From Nostoc sp. 'Peltigera membranacea cyanobiont' 210A (lineage in GTDB: Bacteria > Cyanobacteriota > Cyanobacteriia > Cyanobacteriales > Nostocaceae): DNA of 64,000 nt. The position numbers and the translations under genes are program-made. The notes beneath the pieces were generated by a model. That model saw only the letters and a list, made by a program, of their open reading frames with translations, ran no database searches and was not told the DNA's origin. The DNA is taken from the NCBI RefSeq assembly GCF_002246015.1, contig NZ_NOLJ01000006.1:252232-316231 (forward strand), in the 5' to 3' direction. Below, piece by piece: positions 20,328 to 29,360 of the stretch (position 1 is the stretch's first letter; each line of letters starts with the position of its first letter).

Positions 20328-21125
20328 ATGGAAGATAATAAAAGCTTTCAGCAGCAAGTAACAAAGATAAAACCTCCGATTAATGAAGTAAAGAGCCGAG
20401 TTCGGCAAATTGCTGCGATTATAGCCAGTGTCACTGGATTATTAGGTATCAGTGGTGTTGCAGCAGTAGGATATTATGCATTTGTACCGCCGCCCATAAA
20501 ACGGTTGCCACTTTCACAAAATCTGATTTCTTTAGAATCATCAGTAGGGCAGAAAATATTAAGTTCTACCCAGATAAAACAAGATTACACGCCACTTATT
20601 ACTTATCTAGAAACTCAAAAACGTCCCGCTTATTGTGGTGTTGCCAGTGGAGTAACGGTGCTTAATGCTTTAGGCAAAGGTGAAAGTACGTATCAACGTC
20701 TTGATCAAGAAAGTTTTTTCAATGGCGTTGCTCAAAGTGTTCGCTCACCTTATTTAGTCACTTTTTTTGGTATGAGCCTTGATGAGCTAGCAGCACTTGT
20801 GCAAAGCCATAATCGTACTGTGGAGATATATCATGCATCAAGCACTACGTTAGAACAATTCCGTACCCAAGCTAAAGCAAATTTAAAACACGATAAAGAT
20901 TTCATAATTGTCAATTACGACCGTTCGCAGATAGGGCAAACTGGTGGAGGGCATATCTCTCCGATCGCAGCTTATTCCGAGAAAATGGATAAATTTCTAA
21001 TTCTGGACGTATCGACTTATAAATATCCTCCTGTTTGGGTTTCAGCCTCAACACTTTGGGCGGCGATGAATACTAGTGATGTTGTTACCAATAAAACGCG
21101 GGGATATTTAATAGTTAAGAGGTAG
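20328..21125 (+). CDS. Phytochelatin synthase-like cysteine peptidase
   Basis: A 265-residue member of the short prokaryotic phytochelatin-synthase family, like Nostoc Alr0975, which mainly removes glycine from glutathione. An N-terminal hydrophobic segment (about 29-50) suggests a membrane anchor or signal. The papain-like triad is visible: Cys103 in RPAYCGVAS, His209 in GGGHISPIAAY and Asp227 in LILDVSTYKY. The 18-residue His-Asp spacing matches the Nostoc enzyme. The C-terminal metal-sensing domain of plant enzymes is absent, as usual in bacteria. It follows the metallo-beta-lactamase-fold gene. A link to metal or glutathione turnover is inferred from the family. Confidence 0.9.
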   Translation: MEDNKSFQQQVTKIKPPINEVKSRVRQIAAIIASVTGLLGISGVAAVGYYAFVPPPIKRLPLSQNLISLESSVGQKILSSTQIKQDYTPLITYLETQKRPAYCGVASGVTVLNALGKGESTYQRLDQESFFNGVAQSVRSPYLVTFFGMSLDELAALVQSHNRTVEIYHASSTTLEQFRTQAKANLKHDKDFIIVNYDRSQIGQTGGGHISPIAAYSEKMDKFLILDVSTYKYPPVWVSASTLWAAMNTSDVVTNKTRGYLIVKR

Positions 21126-21343
21126 ATGTTGGATGTTTTAATTTTCTCTTTCCTAGCCCACTCAAACCAAACAATCACATCAGATTTTACCTGTTGTCAT
21201 AATGAGAACGAGTGCTGGAATATGCCAGTAGCGCCCCTACTTTTTGGCAAAGTCAATTTTTTACGTAGGCGCATTCGCAAAACGTCTCGTAGAGAAGCGG
21301 CTTACGGTAGAGGAGACACAGAGAAGAAAGATGAACTATCTTA

Positions 21344-21440
21344 AATAGGACTTACGCACGGATAAGGGAAAACGAACCACAGAGGGCGCAGAGTTCACAG
21401 AGGAATGAGAGTTTGAGAGGGTTTTTGCGTAAGTCCTATT
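21344..21440. mobile_element. MITE-like element with 15-base terminal inverted repeats
   Basis: A 97-base element. The left end AATAGGACTTACGCA (21344-21358) and the right end TGCGTAAGTCCTATT (21426-21440) are perfect inverted repeats. The interior is non-coding (cacagagg...cacagagg). No transposase is present, so it would depend on an insertion sequence elsewhere. A dispersed gcattcgcaaaacgtctcgt-type repeat sits just to its left at 21265-21305. Confidence 0.8.
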
Positions 21441-21479
21441 AAAGTCTAATCAAGATTTAGGTGGAGCGTGAGTGCAAGG

Positions 21480-23459
21480 CTACAACAACTCGGTGATGGA
21501 AAATAACCGTTGTCGGTCTATTTGTTGAAGCTTGATTTTTTCAGCGTAGAAAGCCTGATAATAATATTGATACCGCTCTGGTTCAGCTTCTGGATCGGTT
21601 TGTTGCCATAGTTCCAAAAAGTGACGATAGCGTTTTTCAAGCATCACTAAATCCATACAAGCGATCGCAGCTTGAACTACTTGCGGAGTCCGCAGTATTT
21701 CTTTTTGGTTTTTTTCATCCACATGAAATAAATGGGAAATTAACCCGATCTCGCTGTCAAATTCTAAGAACCGATCTTGGAGACGGGAAATTAAATTTGG
21801 TAGAGATGCAAAGTTTTGCGTCTCTCCATCACCGGATGAAATTTCTAAAATCTGTTGCCATAAAAATCGATGGTGGGAAAGGCTAAATTGCAAATCTCGC
21901 TCCTCTAGTTCGTCAACAATCATTTGACGCTGTTCGGGACAATGCAAGTAAATTCGCAATAATAATGCCTCTGCGTGTTCTAAAAGGCTGCGTTCTGTCG
22001 GGAGTGGGGAGTTGGAACTTGTACTGAGCGTAGCCGAAGTAATGGAGAGTGGGGATTTGCCACCTCCCCATGCTTTCTTCGCTGATACGGGCTTAGAATA
22101 TGTAGCCGCAGCCGGAGCAATTTGAGTTAACAGATTTTCGACTCTTAGGGGTATAAGTCTGGTATCTCCCAAGCTGAGTATTTCTGCACAGTAGGAAACG
22201 TAATAGTTGCGTGTATCGCTGTTAGCTATATTTTTAAGTAATTTGACTATTTGCTGAGTTACTTGCTGAAAATCAGTAGCCTGTTTTAAGTCTCGGTCTT
22301 GAATAATTTGCTGAATCTGCCAGTCTAGCCAAAGTGGCGCATTTTTTAGCAGTTCTCCATAATCTTCTGGAGTGTGACTATGCAAGTATTCATCAGCATC
22401 TTTGCCATCGGGTAAATTGAGAATTTTTAGCTGAACTTCGCCCTTGTATGCTAGTTCGGCAATTTCACCAATCGCCCGTTCGGTGGCATTGGTTCCGGCT
22501 TTATCAGCATCAAAGTTGAGTACTAATTGTTTCGATTCGGTGTAGCGTAATATTAACCGGACTTGTTCTAAGCTTAAGGCTGTACCGAGTGAGGCGACGG
22601 CATTATTAATACCAGCAGCGTGGAGAGCGATCGCATCAAAATATCCTTCTACCACCACGGCTTGATCGAGTTGGGAAATCCCACCTTTGGCTTGATCAAG
22701 GGCAAATAATGTTTTACCTTTACTAAAAAGTTCGGTTTCGGGTGAATTCAGATATTTAGGCTGTTCGTCAGTCAGAGTTCTCCCACCAAAGGCAATGACG
22801 CGCCCTTGGACATCACGAATGGGAATCATGAGGCGATCGCGAAATACATCATAATACCCACCCCCTTCTCGGCGTGGCTTAATCAATCCCGCTTTTTCCA
22901 GTATTTGCACTGGGTAATGTTTATCTTCCACTAAATAACGATAGAGAGTTTCCCAACCTGCGGGGGCATAACCTAAACCAAATTGCTGTATAGTTTCTTC
23001 TTTGAATTGGCGGTTAGATTGCAAATATTGAAGTGCTTTTTGCCCTTGCGATTGTCTGAGGGCGTGTTGATAAAACTGTGCGGAGGAAGCCAAAACTTCA
23101 TACAACTGCTCGCGCAAAGATAGCTGACGCTGTAATTCTTGGCGTTGTTCGGGTTCGAGAGTTTGCACAGGTACTTGGTAACGCCGCGCTAAATCCAGCA
23201 CCACGTCAGCAAAAGAACGCTTTCCCAACTCCATGACAAACTTAATGGCATTTCCCCCAGCTTGACAGCCGAAGCAATAATACATTTGCTTGGTTTGGCT
23301 GACAGTGAAACTGGGAGATTTCTCATCATGGAAAGGGCACAAACCGACGAAATCTTTCCCGCGTTTGCGTAAAACTACGTATTCCGAGACGACATCTACA
23401 ATATCAGCCCGTAGTTTAACTTCCTCAATTGTGTCTGGGTGCAAGCGGGGGATTTGCAT
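21480..23459 (-). CDS. dnaG: DNA primase
   Basis: Makes RNA primers for chromosome replication. It is 659 residues, a normal length. The N-terminal zinc finger is CPFHDEKSPSF...YYCFGCQAGGNAI (about 41-72). The TOPRIM catalytic core has VVEGYFDAIAL near residue 270 and a DADKAG segment near 320. The C-terminal DnaB-interacting region follows about residue 470. A low-complexity linker (about 465-490, SITSATLSTSSNS) is partly encoded by a short dispersed repeat that is otherwise intergenic in this window. The start MQIPRLHPDTI matches cyanobacterial primases. The gene stands alone. Confidence 0.96.
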   Translation of the reverse strand: MQIPRLHPDTIEEVKLRADIVDVVSEYVVLRKRGKDFVGLCPFHDEKSPSFTVSQTKQMYYCFGCQAGGNAIKFVMELGKRSFADVVLDLARRYQVPVQTLEPEQRQELQRQLSLREQLYEVLASSAQFYQHALRQSQGQKALQYLQSNRQFKEETIQQFGLGYAPAGWETLYRYLVEDKHYPVQILEKAGLIKPRREGGGYYDVFRDRLMIPIRDVQGRVIAFGGRTLTDEQPKYLNSPETELFSKGKTLFALDQAKGGISQLDQAVVVEGYFDAIALHAAGINNAVASLGTALSLEQVRLILRYTESKQLVLNFDADKAGTNATERAIGEIAELAYKGEVQLKILNLPDGKDADEYLHSHTPEDYGELLKNAPLWLDWQIQQIIQDRDLKQATDFQQVTQQIVKLLKNIANSDTRNYYVSYCAEILSLGDTRLIPLRVENLLTQIAPAAATYSKPVSAKKAWGGGKSPLSITSATLSTSSNSPLPTERSLLEHAEALLLRIYLHCPEQRQMIVDELEERDLQFSLSHHRFLWQQILEISSGDGETQNFASLPNLISRLQDRFLEFDSEIGLISHLFHVDEKNQKEILRTPQVVQAAIACMDLVMLEKRYRHFLELWQQTDPEAEPERYQYYYQAFYAEKIKLQQIDRQRLFSITELL

Positions 23460-23811
23460 ATCTTAGTTACTGGGGATTGGGGATTGGGGACTGGGGACTT
23501 GGGATTGGGCACAACAGTTGCGGATAGCTAAGGTTTAGCCCGTTACGAGTTCTGAGTAAATAAGTGAAATTCCCAACTCAACACTCAGCACTCCTGAAGG
23601 GCCATTGGGCATTATTGGGTATGGGTTATCCCCCTTTTCTTCTTCATCGCCAGTCCCAAGTCCCCAGTCCCCAATCACTAGTCATTAACTTTGGAGAAAT
23701 ACCAAAGGACAAATGACTTTAGACTTCTGATAGCTATTATATTCTTGTTGCCAGACCAAGAATGATGTATACAATTGCTTAGACTTAATTTTATCAGAGG
23801 AAATACTGAAA
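23460..23811. other. Intergenic region with degenerate GGGGACT/GGGGATT tandem repeats
   Basis: Short heptamer-like repeats occur at 23469-23510 and their complement at 23650-23680. The remainder is ordinary AT-rich spacer. There is no credible gene. Confidence 0.6.
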
Positions 23812-25164
23812 ATGGGGCGTATTTTTATATCAGCGGCTCATGGAGGCAAAGAAGCGGGAGGAATAGATCAAGGTGCGATCGCAGGTGGTACAAGTGAAGC
23901 AAAAGAAATGATTCTGCTCCGGGATTTGATTGTCACGGAACTGAGAGCGCGGAGTTTGGAAATTTTAGCGGTTCCTGATGACTTGAGTGCCGCCCAAACT
24001 ATCACCTGGATCAATTCTCGTGGCCGCCGGGGTGATGTCGCTCTAGAAATTGCAGCTAATGCGGCTAACAGCCCTTCTGTGCGTGGGGCTAGCGTTTTCT
24101 ACATTACTAATAATAGCGATCGCAAGAGCAATGCTGAACAGTTACTAGTGGGGTTATTGCGCCGCGTACCCCAATTACCGAATCGGGGAGTCAAACCAGA
24201 TACAGATAGTGGATTGGGTAGTTTAGCATTCTGTCGTCAGACAACGCTGCCAGCTTTGGTGATGCAAGTCGGGTTTCTCAGCAATCCAGAGGATCGGGCT
24301 TTGCTGCAAACTCGTCGCCGCGATTTTGCTTTGGGAATTGTCGATGGATTGGTAACTTGGAGTCGTGTAATTGACCCCACTCCTGGAACTCCAGCCGAAG
24401 CAAATTATCCGCCAATTAATATCAATATTAATGGGCAAAGTTACACCGAGCAAGGAATTTTAGTTAATGGGAATGCTTACATCCCCATTGATTTAGTAGA
24501 CCTTCTACGAATTGACCTTTCAAAAGCAGCTAATGTCAATAAAATTACCTATCACAAAATAGTTTATGTCAAAGCCATCGAACTACGAGATTTTAATGTT
24601 GCAGTCAGTTGGGATGCAGCAACGCGTACTGTTAGCTTACGCTCGAATTTGGCGGTTTGCCCTGGTCAATTTTCGCGGGTAATGTCAAACGGTAATACTT
24701 CCGAAATACAGTTACAATTATTCCTCAGAAATAATAATGAAAATGCCTTAACAAAGTTTCCTGACATCCCCAAACTTTATCGCGAAGAAGCAGGTATAGA
24801 AGGAGTGAACTATGATATTGCCTTTTGCCAAATGTGTGTAGAAACGGGATTTTTACGGTTTGGTGGTGATATTAAACCTGAGCAAAATAACTTTGCAGGC
24901 TTAGGTGCGATCGGTGGTGGTTCGGAGGCTGCGTCTTTTCCAAGTGCCAGAATTGGAGTCAGGGCGCACATCCAACATTTGAAAGCTTACGCCAGTTTAG
25001 AACCTTTAGTACAAGAAGTAGTAGATCCCAGATTTCGCTTTGTCACACGCGGGATTGCGCCATTAATCGATCAGCTATCAGGGCGGTGGTCAGCAGATTT
25101 GGATTATAGTACAAAGATTTCAGCAATGCTCAAACGATTATATGAATCAGCAGGACTTCTTTGA
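23812..25164 (+). CDS. Amidase_3-like plus glucosaminidase-type cell wall protein, amidase site degenerate
   Basis: A 450-residue protein with three parts. Residues 1-190 have the Amidase_3 fold (FISAAHGGKEAGG at the start). Residues 205-285 look like a copper-amine-oxidase-N type domain (INGQSYTEQGILVNGNAYIPI). Residues 300-450 resemble an endo-N-acetylglucosaminidase (YDIAFCQMCVETGFLRFGG, NNFAGLGAIGGG). In the amidase part His10 and Glu29 remain, but the SIHAN histidine is Ala81 and the catalytic Glu of LVEVGFLSN is Gln152. The amidase half may therefore bind rather than cut. No signal peptide is seen. A role in wall remodelling is inferred. It stands alone. Confidence 0.82.
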   Translation: MGRIFISAAHGGKEAGGIDQGAIAGGTSEAKEMILLRDLIVTELRARSLEILAVPDDLSAAQTITWINSRGRRGDVALEIAANAANSPSVRGASVFYITNNSDRKSNAEQLLVGLLRRVPQLPNRGVKPDTDSGLGSLAFCRQTTLPALVMQVGFLSNPEDRALLQTRRRDFALGIVDGLVTWSRVIDPTPGTPAEANYPPINININGQSYTEQGILVNGNAYIPIDLVDLLRIDLSKAANVNKITYHKIVYVKAIELRDFNVAVSWDAATRTVSLRSNLAVCPGQFSRVMSNGNTSEIQLQLFLRNNNENALTKFPDIPKLYREEAGIEGVNYDIAFCQMCVETGFLRFGGDIKPEQNNFAGLGAIGGGSEAASFPSARIGVRAHIQHLKAYASLEPLVQEVVDPRFRFVTRGIAPLIDQLSGRWSADLDYSTKISAMLKRLYESAGLL

Positions 25165-25515
25165 GTAAGGAAAGGAAAATTACTCAGGTTCTGCACAGTG
25201 CGATCGCCTATGGTGGGCGGAACGCCATCGCAAACACGATCTGCTTCAGCTGTTTTTTGACCAAAAGAATGGGATTCAAGCATTAACCATTAGCGTAGTT
25301 CGTCTATCTCTTCAATATTGTCAGAGATATCACCCACCTTAGCCCGTAATTTAACTGGATAACCTTGCTATATATTTTACTAAATATTTCTGCTTTGATT
25401 CCAGCAGTCTAAAAATATAGTCACTATATAATACTGTAAATCGATAGATTTACAGTATTATACTGACAGCTACCATCGCTTCCTTACAAACTACAAAGTA
25501 CAAGGAGAAATTTTT
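25165..25515. other. Intergenic region with a 16-base-pair hairpin
   Basis: Holds the perfect inverted repeat at 25427-25462 just before the dioxygenase pseudogene. Otherwise I see only HIP1-containing spacer and no gene. Confidence 0.6.
25427..25462. repeat. Perfect inverted repeat, 16-base arms with GATA loop
   Basis: Arms TATAATACTGTAAATC and GATTTACAGTATTATA are separated by GATA. It lies 54 bases before the ATA position of the broken dioxygenase gene. It may be a former operator or a small palindromic repeat. Confidence 0.7.
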
Positions 25516-26067
25516 ATAACATTTACTGCAACACGGATTGAGATTACACCTAGTGGAGCAGCTTTAGGAGCAGTTGTTACTGGTGTTGACGCCAGTATTG
25601 CAGCAGAACCAGAAGTAATCTTGCAACTCAAACAGGCGTGGCGCGATCATCACATCCTCATCTTCAAAAATCAACAATTGACTGACGAGCAATTATTAGC
25701 GTTTGCGAATTACTTTGGCGACATTCTCCAACAGCCTGCCTATATCCGCAAAGGAGAAACCGAGCCGTACCTGCCGCCTCTTGTTCTTACCCTTGCAAAT
25801 GCTGCCTCTGAAGAAAGTTCCGTCAATCTTGCACCCAACTATCGTAAACTTTTACCCCATATCGATCATGACTGGTTGCCTACACCATCTAGCGGTTCAT
25901 TTTTATATGGGGTAGAACTGCCTGAGAATGGCCCTGATACCTATTGGGTGAATTTGATTCAGGCTTACGAAGAACTAGATGATGCTACTAAAAAGCAGAT
26001 TGCTGGTTTGCAGTTACGCCATAGCATAAAATTCTTTTTTAGGCATATACTTAAAAGAATTTGCTAA
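25516..26067 (+). pseudogene. Truncated TauD/TfdA-family dioxygenase with ATA in place of the start codon
   Basis: The frame reads TFTATRIEITPSGAALG, the usual opening of cyanobacterial alpha-ketoglutarate-dependent TauD/TfdA dioxygenases, and continues to about residue 170. An AAGGAG ribosome-binding site at 25502-25507 is eight bases before ATA at 25516, exactly where homologues have ATG, so the start codon appears lost. The iron-binding HxD motif survives (LPHIDHDW). The distal His and Arg are missing because homology stops after LQLRHS near 26022 and a short unrelated tail follows. The insertion-sequence stub begins at 26069. The gene is therefore damaged at both ends. TTG at 25621 could still start a shorter peptide. 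Confidence 0.8.
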
Positions 26068-26068
26068 G

Positions 26069-26290
26069 AGGGTGTTTGAAAAGTCGGTAAGTTTGTAAAA
26101 AAGCTCTTTCGGTATACGCTGTGAATAGATATATAGACAGCACCGAGAGAGCAAGGTGAGTAAAGCATATCCCAGCAATCTGACTCGTGGACAATATGAA
26201 TTTCTCAGTGAGACGATTCCAGAACCCAAAAGAGGTGGTCGCAAGCGTGAAGTCGATATGTGGGAAGTCCTCAATGCGATCTTCTATGTC
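26069..26290 (+). mobile_element. 5' stub of an IS5-family insertion sequence
   Basis: Begins with the terminal sequence GAGGGTGTTTGAAAAGT typical of this IS group. A transposase then starts at GTG 26156 and reads MSKAYPSNLTRGQYEFL...WEVLNAIFYV for about 45 residues before losing similarity near 26290. The rest of the transposase and the right terminal repeat are absent, so the element is dead. It adjoins the truncated dioxygenase and may mark the rearrangement that broke it. Confidence 0.8.
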
Positions 26291-26399
26291 CATCTGCACA
26301 ATTTTCTCTTAAGAAGTTGTTTTAAAAGTATTTTTGGTAACATCAAAGCCTCACAAACCTAACCCCCATTGCCTGATAGGAAATAGGGGTTTCAAAGCC

Positions 26400-28244
26400 T
26401 TACATATCTCGCTGATATTCTTCTAACAATTGTGGAATGTGATCGTACCCATCCACACCAATAACCGCAATAATTTTCGGGCGATGTTGCTGTAAGAACT
26501 TTTGGAAAGCTTCTGCCCCAATTTGCCCTTGTAAAATTGTCAGTAATCCTGCTGCTTGACGCCACTCACTAGAAGCAATTTGCTCTAAAAGATACATTCC
26601 CAAGCAGCCCGTGTAAACAGTTTTTTCGGAATTTTGCAGATGATAATAAGCTTCTGCTAAATAAGCTAAGTTCCGCCCTTGGAGATACAAATCACCGGAA
26701 ACTTGTGCTGTTTTAAAGCCATCTTCCAGATATTTAATTGCAGTTTGGTGTTGTCCAATTACAAGATAGGCAATTCCTAAGCTGCTGACACATAAGGCTT
26801 TACTTTGAAGATCGCCTAATTTTTCTGATAATTTTAAACCTTGTTCCAAATAATTAATTGCAGCTTCATAGGTTTCGGGTTCTAGGTTTTCCAATTCCTG
26901 AGCTTGCATGACTTCGCTGTAACCTAAATTTACCAGCGCGTTTGCTTCTCCTGTGCGATCGCCTGCTTGCCGACTCAGTATTAATGCTCGTTGACTGTAG
27001 TTAATTGCCTCAGCATAATTTTGCTGTTGCACGTAAGTACGGCTGAGGTGATTGAGATTGGCAATTTCACAGGTGCGATCGCCTGCATTCCTGGCTATCT
27101 CTAGCGCCTGCTGATGAAAATCAATTGAGCGTTGGTATTGTCCCAAAGCACGCTGAGAATAGCCCAAAAGGGTCAAAATTCGTGCTTTTTCTTGGGTTCC
27201 CTCGCCTCGTCGTAGCGGTTCATCTAGATAATCTAGGGCATCTCGTAAATAGGTGCCAGTAAAAGAAGCAAAAATCCCGCCGTAAAAAGGAAAATACGGA
27301 CGCTGGGCAAAGGTTCGTAAAATCTGGAGCATGATTTGAGAACAGGCATCGCTGTATACTGTCCCAATGCTCCTAAAACCACTTGCTAACTGACTCCAAA
27401 TCACTGCAAAGGTCAAAAAAGTGGAAATGGACAACTTTGGCCCCGCTTTAACATCGTAAGCTTGTTGGTCAAACCAGTTAATTAGTCCCCTTTGCAAGAA
27501 CTGTAAAATCAATGCCATTTCCACCCAATCTCTGAGGGTGATACCGCGCTGTTGCTCGGCAAACTCTATTGCAGATTCTTCCCTAGCTAAGGTGCGAAGT
27601 AGTGTTTTGGGTAATTCACTATTGAGTTGTTTCGCCCAACTTGCCCAAGGGCCACGTTCTCCCGGTACACCACCAAATCCCAGAGATTCCTTTTGCTCGT
27701 ACATCCAACTGAGCAAGTTGTCTTGCAATCGCTGCCAAGAACCTAAACCACGGGTAATCCCTTCGGAAAATTGTTGTAAATCAGCATCTGCCTGAGCAAA
27801 TTGCTGCAATGCCTTTGATAACTGCTGTAACTGTTGTAAATTTAGCGGATACTTCAGATTCGGATCAGTAACCCGGATAAATGTCGCTAGACGATCGCCA
27901 GCAGGGGCTGTGGTGATTTCTGTAGCTGCGGAGGCGATCGCTTCTGTTGCTTTATTTTGCTCTTGCCAGCGTTGCCATTGGCTTTGAATGGTCTTAATGG
28001 CTCTCAAACTGCGAGTCGCCTTAGCTTTCTTGAGTTCGTCTTTTTCGCTATCTACTTGGCTTTGGAGAGAATTCAGGCGATCGCTCAAAGCTAACTCAAA
28101 GACTTCCCCTGTACCGGAAGTAATTCCTTTTAGCAATATTTGATACACCTGTTCTACAGAGCTAATTTTGCCCTTGAGGGTGGTTTCGACAATTTCATCG
28201 ATTAAAGCAAGATAGCGATCGCTTAATGGCAGAGAGTCTGGCAC
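26400..28244 (-). CDS. Tetratricopeptide repeat protein
   Basis: A 614-residue cytosolic protein. The first 130 residues are helical and charged, with an Ala/Glu/Gln-rich stretch (SLRAIKTIQSQWQRWQEQNK). Residues 140-330 are a conserved cyanobacterial region of unknown role (SWMYEQKESLGFGG). Residues 355-560 hold about five TPR units, such as LGYSQRALGQYQRSIDFHQQALEIA and LGIAYLVIGQHQTAIKYLEDG. No enzymatic motif is seen, so a scaffold or regulatory role is likely. It ends just before the insertion-sequence stub region and is divergent from nothing useful, so context does not help. HIP1 sites are frequent inside it. Confidence 0.8.
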   Translation of the reverse strand: MPDSLPLSDRYLALIDEIVETTLKGKISSVEQVYQILLKGITSGTGEVFELALSDRLNSLQSQVDSEKDELKKAKATRSLRAIKTIQSQWQRWQEQNKATEAIASAATEITTAPAGDRLATFIRVTDPNLKYPLNLQQLQQLSKALQQFAQADADLQQFSEGITRGLGSWQRLQDNLLSWMYEQKESLGFGGVPGERGPWASWAKQLNSELPKTLLRTLAREESAIEFAEQQRGITLRDWVEMALILQFLQRGLINWFDQQAYDVKAGPKLSISTFLTFAVIWSQLASGFRSIGTVYSDACSQIMLQILRTFAQRPYFPFYGGIFASFTGTYLRDALDYLDEPLRRGEGTQEKARILTLLGYSQRALGQYQRSIDFHQQALEIARNAGDRTCEIANLNHLSRTYVQQQNYAEAINYSQRALILSRQAGDRTGEANALVNLGYSEVMQAQELENLEPETYEAAINYLEQGLKLSEKLGDLQSKALCVSSLGIAYLVIGQHQTAIKYLEDGFKTAQVSGDLYLQGRNLAYLAEAYYHLQNSEKTVYTGCLGMYLLEQIASSEWRQAAGLLTILQGQIGAEAFQKFLQQHRPKIIAVIGVDGYDHIPQLLEEYQRDM

Positions 28245-28368
28245 TTTGGCTACTGGGAGAATGTCACATCAATTCTAATTCTAGTCTTGGCAGCAGAGGT
28301 AGGGGAAACAATTGGCCACTTTTGGACAGTCATGGTCATAACAAATGCGAAATTTAGAAAAAATTTAT

Positions 28369-29139
28369 TTAGCGATTTGTTATAATTCCTTGAGTGATTC
28401 GCTGTTTAACTACACGATAAAAAAATAATGGAATGCCTACAAGATAACGGTCTGCTAGACGAGTGGGTTCAGTAACTAAGCGTGTTAACCACTCCAGACC
28501 ATTATCAGTCAGCCAACGCGGCCCGCGATATATAGAGTCAGTATAAAAATCTAGACAAGCACCCAAAGGTAAAAATACAGTAGTTTCAATTTTATTGAAG
28601 TTATCTAAAATCCAGCGTTCTTGTAATGGCATACCAAAACCAATATATAAAATATCTGGTTGGGATTTATTAATTTTTTCTATTACCAAATCATTCTCTT
28701 TTCCTGATTTATCAAAATAACCATGATGTCCATTTACGCGTAAATTAGGCGCAATTGCTACTAACTTAGTAATTGCCTTCTCCACTACACCTGGTTTTCC
28801 AGCTAACAAAAATAAAGAAAGATTTTCTTGAGCGCACTTTAATGCTAAATCTTCTATGTAATCTGGTGCTGTCATCCGATGTGCAGATTGCATTGAATAA
28901 CCGTTGAATCTAGCTCCTACCATTACACCAAATCCGTCACAAAATACTAAATCAGCCTTATTCAAAAAATCTCGATACCAAGACTTTTCGTAAGCAAAAT
29001 TCATTGCTCTGATATTCACATGTCCTACAACTGTCTTTTTTTGGCTTTTTGCTGCTTCTATTAAATAATCAACTAATTCTTGTACTTTAACTTTATGGAA
29101 TCTTGTATCAAACAATTTCACTTCAGGAAAAGTTTTCAT
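28369..29139 (-). CDS. WecG/TagA/CpsF-family glycosyltransferase (GT26)
   Basis: A transferase of about 256 residues that adds an N-acetylated or related sugar to a lipid-linked intermediate in surface polysaccharide synthesis. I start at ATG 29139 (MKTFPEVKLFD) because GAGAGG is seven bases upstream; a longer frame to 29196 lacks this. Family motifs are visible: GHVNIRAMNFAYE, the catalytic-region TAPDYIEDL, and the C-terminal DILYIGFGMPLQERWI. The C-terminal tail is basic and amphipathic, fitting membrane association. It is followed on the same strand by a GT4 glycosyltransferase 222 bases upstream. Together they suggest a small exopolysaccharide locus. Confidence 0.9.
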   Translation of the reverse strand: MKTFPEVKLFDTRFHKVKVQELVDYLIEAAKSQKKTVVGHVNIRAMNFAYEKSWYRDFLNKADLVFCDGFGVMVGARFNGYSMQSAHRMTAPDYIEDLALKCAQENLSLFLLAGKPGVVEKAITKLVAIAPNLRVNGHHGYFDKSGKENDLVIEKINKSQPDILYIGFGMPLQERWILDNFNKIETTVFLPLGACLDFYTDSIYRGPRWLTDNGLEWLTRLVTEPTRLADRYLVGIPLFFYRVVKQRITQGIITNR

Positions 29140-29360
29140 TTCTGCACCTCTCTCACTTATTAGCCAGTATACCAAGTTTAGAATAATCCGAACCACAAAA
29201 GAATAATACTTTTATCGTTTCCTTGACTTTTCCTAATATTAAATCCATCTTTTTTCAACGCCTATTATCCTTATACAGAATCAATTACGTCGTTTTTAAG
29301 TTCGGTTCGGTATTTAATACATAGTGTAAGTCACTTCAGCTATTTTTCTCAAGATGGTTT

